From: Actinomycetota bacterium
GTDB lineage: Bacteria > Actinomycetota > Acidimicrobiia > Acidimicrobiales > UBA8592
Length of the DNA: 20,617 nt
Reading direction: 5' to 3'
Assembly (NCBI GenBank): GCA_002715425.1
Contig: PAYW01000032.1
Location: 1 to 20,617 of the forward strand
In this document: positions 19,518-20,617 of the stretch, in pieces
How the letters are laid out: each line of letters begins with the position of its first letter
Position numbering within the stretch: the first letter of the stretch is position 1
Notes under the pieces: generated by a model
Databases searched by the model: none
Seen by the model: the letters and a program-made list of their open reading frames with translations, nothing else
Told to the model about the DNA's origin: nothing
Program-made: the position numbers and the translations under genes

Positions 19518-20617
19518 ATGAAATTAAAAATCTTTCTATCTTTATCTGTATTGGCTACTGTTCTGATGGCATGCGGGGGGTCCTCTGACGAGTATGAGCC
19601 TGCTGGTGAAGTTCCATTTACTGAAGATGACCTTCAAGAAGTCTCATTTGAACGCTCGAACGAAGATAATGCAACGGTTTTTGAAAGCGTTGAGGACCAG
19701 ATCTCTGTGACGGTTCCCGATAGTGCCCTTCCCGAATCTGTGGACCCAGATGACCTGACATCAGAAGCGGTGTATGTCTCTTCTGAAAATGTTTTTGCGA
19801 TTGATTTCACGCTTGGGCCTGATGGGACCGAATTCGAAGAAAAAGTTGAGCTCAGCTGGGTAGGTCCTTGGGACCCGAATGCAGTTATTCAAATACAAGC
19901 TGTAAGCGATGACGGGGTTCCAGTCCTAACATCAATAGAAGACACTGAAGAAATTATAGAGAATTTGGTTATCGTCCCTTCCGAAAGTGGTGACGAGGCG
20001 AGGTATTCTCTCAACGTTGACCATTACAGTAATTGGACAGTTTCAGTTGATAGTTTTAATGACGATCGTTCCCGCAACTGGCTCGATGTCCATGTCCATG
20101 GGCGGGTTTCGTTTGGATTAACCCTCTTCGATGAAAGAGACCTCGATGACTGCCGTCCTTACGAATTATTAGACCATATCATGATCGATCCCGACTTTGA
20201 TTACTTCCGTCTTTGCATGGATGCCTTAGATTCCCACTGGAAAGCTGAGCGTGAAGCCGGTGCATCTAGAATGCAGCTAAAAAACATTACCGGAGAGGAC
20301 GTCGCAGCCATTGCCTTCGCTTCCGGGATGGACATTCATGGTCATTTCCATGACAGGGACGGGGATAGAGATCACGGGGGCGTATCGGGGAGGACATGCC
20401 AAAAAGTCATGATCCCAGAGAACAGCACAGACATCAGATTCATTACTTCAGGTGATACCCAAGTAGTATCTCTCAATACACCCTACAACTGTAGTGAACC
20501 TGATGACAACAGCCGTTTACAAGAGATAATGGCAAGACATGGGGATGTAATGCTCGGCACAGCGTCGATCATCCCAATGGTCTGCGCTTCAAATGAAAGA
20601 AGCGCTGAAGAACAGCA
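19518..20617 (+). CDS. Putative lipoprotein, C-terminus beyond the window
   Basis: The frame from ATG 19518 stays open to the last base (366 complete codons). The ATG follows CTCGGAGTATTAA with a good GGAG ribosome binding site. The first 19 residues form a lipoprotein signal ending in LMACGGSS. The mature part is acidic, with no transmembrane helix. The region after residue about 185 is rich in His and Asp (HVHGRVSFGLTLFDERD, then MDIHGHFHDRDGDRD) and has scattered Cys, which could bind metal or form disulphides. I recognise no family. It lies 36 bases after the L,D-transpeptidase gene, so the two may share a transcript. Confidence 0.82.
   Translation, partial: MKLKIFLSLSVLATVLMACGGSSDEYEPAGEVPFTEDDLQEVSFERSNEDNATVFESVEDQISVTVPDSALPESVDPDDLTSEAVYVSSENVFAIDFTLGPDGTEFEEKVELSWVGPWDPNAVIQIQAVSDDGVPVLTSIEDTEEIIENLVIVPSESGDEARYSLNVDHYSNWTVSVDSFNDDRSRNWLDVHVHGRVSFGLTLFDERDLDDCRPYELLDHIMIDPDFDYFRLCMDALDSHWKAEREAGASRMQLKNITGEDVAAIAFASGMDIHGHFHDRDGDRDHGGVSGRTCQKVMIPENSTDIRFITSGDTQVVSLNTPYNCSEPDDNSRLQEIMARHGDVMLGTASIIPMVCASNERSAEEQ

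Overview
The window looks like a chromosomal segment from an actinobacterium, most plausibly an uncultured aquatic member of the Acidimicrobiia type. The base composition is moderate by eye. Pointers to this group are an F420-type LLM oxidoreductase, an actinobacterial 3Fe-4S ferredoxin, a cytochrome P450, an MSMEG_1061-type flavoprotein, an IdeR/DtxR-like iron box and a heliorhodopsin close to the actinobacterial prototype. Many start codons sit 5-8 nt after a TANNNT hexamer, the architecture of leaderless mRNAs common in Actinobacteria. I see no phage, IS element, CRISPR array, rRNA or tRNA. The taxonomic call is inference.

Layout. 1-1.7 kb: the 5' part of a TauD-like dioxygenase (minus, cut by the window edge), a secreted Cys/Trp-rich repeat protein and a four-helix membrane protein. 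1.7-4.1 kb: a minimal SET-domain protein with a strong terminator, a small basic protein (MGKPPK family), an RNA m5U methyltransferase, and a 53-aa zinc ribbon behind a duplicated promoter and leader segment. 4.1-6.3 kb: an LLM oxidoreductase and an EamA transporter in tandem, then a second MGKPPK gene with a possible -1 frameshift site. 6.4-8.8 kb: ferredoxin, full-length TauD paralogue, SHOCT membrane protein and PPOX-type flavoprotein. 8.9-11.2 kb: MFS exporter and heliorhodopsin. 11.2-14.2 kb: a possible tandem ribbon-helix-helix protein divergent from an iron-siderophore binding lipoprotein with an IdeR-like box between them, then a P450 behind a small two-helix membrane protein. 14.4-16.7 kb: two alpha/beta-barrel-like proteins flanking an NAD(P)-dependent reductase, with a strong terminator. 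16.7-18.3 kb: a four-helix membrane protein, then a small membrane protein translationally coupled to a histidine-rich di-iron desaturase/hydroxylase resembling CrtR. 18.4-20.6 kb: a zinc-ribbon protein, an L,D-transpeptidase lipoprotein and a second lipoprotein cut by the right edge.

Most genes appear to be single-gene units or pairs with their own promoters. Recurrent themes are iron-dependent redox enzymes (2OG dioxygenases, ferredoxin, P450, di-iron enzyme, iron-regulated binding protein) and light/carotenoid functions (heliorhodopsin plus a possible carotenoid hydroxylase). The most unusual non-coding signals are an intergenic motif (core GTAAACACATGCCCTCTAG) that often begins directly after a stop codon, a 70-bp promoter-plus-start-codon duplication placed in front of two unrelated genes, and an in-frame A AAA AAG slippery heptamer in a tiny gene. 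No gene-free stretch exceeds 300 bases; the longest is 1683-1945.
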